Positions 32,749 through 34,381 of a DNA stretch of 34,381 nucleotides are shown one piece after another. Source of the DNA: Snuella sedimenti (GTDB lineage Bacteria; Bacteroidota; Bacteroidia; Flavobacteriales; Flavobacteriaceae). The stretch spans positions 1-34,381 of the forward strand of contig NZ_JAELVQ010000033.1 of NCBI RefSeq assembly GCF_016428595.1, in the 5' to 3' direction. The position numbers were made by a program, and so were the translations under genes. Numbering within the stretch: position 1 is the first letter of the stretch; the number at the start of each line of letters is the position of its first letter. The notes under the pieces are model-generated. The model saw nothing but the letters and a program-made list of their open reading frames with translations. It did no database searches and was not told the origin of the DNA.

Positions 32749-34062
32749 TTATTCAGTTAGTTCAATTTCTTTTCCAGTTGTTGTTAATATTTTATCACGA
32801 CACTTCTTCTTGAATCCCTCATCGTCTGGGTTCTCGATTATGTAACTAATAGCTTTAAAAATTTCTACTGTTGTTAACAGTCCAAAACTTTTTTTATTTG
32901 CTACAATTTTTACTTTCTCTGTAAATGGTTCTTTCCTTTTCTCTGGATTTGTAAGTCGATAGTGATTTCCAATTAACAAGCCTTGCGGGTATTCTTCTGT
33001 CAATTCAAAATCTTCGTCTACTGCGCGATTTAGCTGGTCTAATTTTCCTATATGAATAGCGTCATTATCCCTTCCTTCAATTTCCGCAATCCCTCTACCT
33101 TCGTCTGATTCAAAAACCACATCGTGCTCTAAATCATCTTGTTTTCTATTTTCTGACTTAAACCCAAAAAGACGAAATGATTTTAAAACTAAAATTTCAA
33201 GCTCATTGCCTTGTTCATATAACAAGCCTTTAAATTGAGTAAGTTCAGATTTCTCTTTTTGAATGTGGCTTCTTTTCAATTCTAAAGCATCAATCTGTTT
33301 TCCTAATTCAATTAGTTTACTTTCCAAATCAGACTCTCCATTTAAACTAAAAAAACTTGTCCAAGAAGGTGGTGGTGTTTGTTGCTTTTTTAATAAAAAC
33401 CGTTCAGTACATTGCCTAATTACACCTGTAAACTTACTGTCGTCTTTGTCATAATTTAATGATGGTAAATTGATAATTAGTCCATTTGAATATTTATGAA
33501 AAGATGCAATTGGTCTGTTTGCTTTGTTTAAAATAAAAAAATCTTGATTTTCTGTACCATCAAAATCAAAATATGCTGTGTACTCAATTTCGTCTTTGAA
33601 GGCGTGAAAGAATTGAGAAAAAATAGTTTTTCCTTTAGGGTTATGTTTTATCGAGTTTTGTTGATTGCTTGAACCAGATTTAAGTCTGTCAAGAAAGTAA
33701 TTTTGTGGAAGTGGTAGAAAATCATAGTTGGTTACAACATCAAATTTACTTCTATCTCCAATTTCCCCATTAAATCCTGAAATCGGATGCAAAATAGAGA
33801 TTATAATTCTTCCGTTCTCTAAAATCTTTTCAACCTCGTTTTTTCTTGCTTCAAAAATTTGTCTTATTTGGTCAGAAGTTGGCGAGTAAACTCTACCAAC
33901 ATTGTCGTCTCCATACCTAACTCTGTCTTCCCATAATTTATGGAATTCAGATGGGTCGAATATTACTACATCAGCATCGAGCAAAGTTTCGTCTCCATTA
34001 ATTGAAGTATTTACGACTTTTTTGTCGTTCAAATAATAATCTACTGTTACAATGTTTATCAT
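32749..34062 (-). CDS. orphan protein with C-terminal PD-(D/E)xK nuclease-like domain
   Basis: A 437-residue protein from ATG 34062. The longer frame to 34134 adds 24 residues read from the upstream repeat and is rejected. Residues about 1-220 form an alpha/beta region without a sure family, possibly glutamine-amidotransferase-like. About 240-275 is a coiled coil. The C-terminal domain (about 278-425) looks like a restriction-endonuclease fold: LYEQGNELE, then EHDVVFES with Asp314, then GIAEIEGRD with Glu327 and Glu329. The usual Lys of ExK is Glu, so catalysis may be altered. Similar coiled-coil plus REase-like proteins occur in accessory DNA. It stands alone between structured non-coding stretches, which suggests acquisition by transfer. 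Confidence 0.6.
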   Translation of the reverse strand: MINIVTVDYYLNDKKVVNTSINGDETLLDADVVIFDPSEFHKLWEDRVRYGDDNVGRVYSPTSDQIRQIFEARKNEVEKILENGRIIISILHPISGFNGEIGDRSKFDVVTNYDFLPLPQNYFLDRLKSGSSNQQNSIKHNPKGKTIFSQFFHAFKDEIEYTAYFDFDGTENQDFFILNKANRPIASFHKYSNGLIINLPSLNYDKDDSKFTGVIRQCTERFLLKKQQTPPPSWTSFFSLNGESDLESKLIELGKQIDALELKRSHIQKEKSELTQFKGLLYEQGNELEILVLKSFRLFGFKSENRKQDDLEHDVVFESDEGRGIAEIEGRDNDAIHIGKLDQLNRAVDEDFELTEEYPQGLLIGNHYRLTNPEKRKEPFTEKVKIVANKKSFGLLTTVEIFKAISYIIENPDDEGFKKKCRDKILTTTGKEIELTE

Positions 34063-34076
34063 ATTCAAATTATGCC

Positions 34077-34266
34077 CAACGGTTTGTGTATGAAACGTAG
34101 CGTGTAAAAAGACACTAACTTTTCGGATTAACACAGAGCCGAATTTTTATATTTTGTTATTAACTTATCAATTTTGAAAGCCAAACTAAAAATTTGGCGG
34201 TCTTTGCAAATAAGCACAAACCTTTCTATTTAGTACTTAATTAGCTATGTTTTATACACCGTGTTG
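34077..34266. repeat. structured non-coding element with nested inverted repeats upstream of the REase-like gene
   Basis: The outer arms 34077-34101 and 34244-34266 are inverted relatives. TGTATGAAACGTAGC and TGTATAAAACATAGC (read on the opposite strand) match at 13 of 15 positions, and both arms begin CAAC at the outside. Inside are three small hairpins: GTGT/ACAC (34102-34115), TTCGG/CCGAA (34122-34143) and GCCAAA/TTTGGC (34180-34198). No coding frame is present. The element ends 14 bases before the ATG of the nuclease-like gene. It resembles dispersed non-coding repeats I recall from flavobacterial genomes, which a search would have to confirm. Confidence 0.6.
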
Positions 34267-34276
34267 AACTAAACCT

Positions 34277-34320
34277 AAAGGTAGCTTTCGGGTGAAATAC
34301 TCTCACTTTTGGCTACCTTT
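34277..34320. other. stem-loop near the right edge
   Basis: AAAGGTAGC (34277-34285) pairs perfectly with GCTACCTTT (34312-34320). A small inner stem GTGA/TCAC lies in the loop. Only short T runs follow, so it could be a weak terminator or part of the neighbouring repeat element. The remaining bases to 34381 show no gene. Confidence 0.5.
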
Positions 34321-34381
34321 AAGTATTCGTAAATATCTTAAGCTTAAAATTATGAAAAAAAAGTCTTACTCTGATTGAAAA

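Noticed and set aside
34063-34134. Extension of the nuclease-like gene to 34134
   Set aside because: The extra residues are translated from the inverted-repeat element; ATG 34062 gives a natural start.

Overview
The window looks like chromosomal DNA of a member of the Flavobacteriaceae (phylum Bacteroidota), probably marine. Four things support this. The DNA is AT-rich. Many genes have the Bacteroidota -7 promoter element TAnnTTTG about 15-30 bases upstream. Shine-Dalgarno sequences are weak, and TTG or GTG starts are common. The gene content is also typical, with DUF6702, carboxypeptidase-like regulatory-domain proteins, a TPR hybrid histidine kinase and a BT0820-like HAD protein. No rRNA or protein phylogenetic marker allows a genus call. 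Layout from left to right: a short transposase-like tail at the edge (2-103); a tight operon with a small Cys-containing membrane protein, a GT2 glycosyltransferase, an ECF sigma factor and a non-canonical Nramp-like transporter (239-3326); lipoyl synthase and GAPDH (3366-5263); a TPR hybrid histidine kinase (5293-7536) converging on lpxK (7533-8543); Nif3-like and coiled-coil 'zinc ribbon' proteins (8969-10846); msrA (10978-11634). A mostly minus-strand housekeeping block follows (11647-15745): methyltransferase, small unknown gene, map, HAD protein and gpmI. Next come an ankyrin-repeat protein, an M48 peptidase, two GNAT acetyltransferases, tRNA-Gly(TCC) with a duplicated 3' end, and pepE. 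Then there is a plus-strand cluster of three paralogous secreted proteins, a DUF6702 protein, an M1 peptidase and TatA (19703-25664). The most notable region is 25844-32583, nine plus-strand genes that read as an arsenosugar (possibly arsenolipid) biosynthesis operon. Its order is peroxidase-like CMD protein, radical SAM ArsS, secreted rhodanese, TIGR04282-type glycosyltransferase, purine nucleoside phosphorylase, ArsM, fatty-acid-hydroxylase/sterol-desaturase, DUF547 protein and TIGR04283-type glycosyltransferase. A consistent reading is as follows: ArsM methylates arsenite, ArsS adds the 5'-deoxyadenosyl group from SAM, the phosphorylase removes adenine, and the glycosyltransferases (perhaps with the membrane hydroxylase) finish an arsenic-containing sugar or lipid. 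The right edge holds a single minus-strand gene with a PD-(D/E)xK-like C-terminal domain (32749-34062). It lies between two structured non-coding stretches; the upstream one is about 190 bases of nested inverted repeats (34077-34266). This arrangement looks like a mobile or cassette-like accessory unit joined to the end of the arsenosugar operon. All assignments come from reading the sequence; no database search was run.
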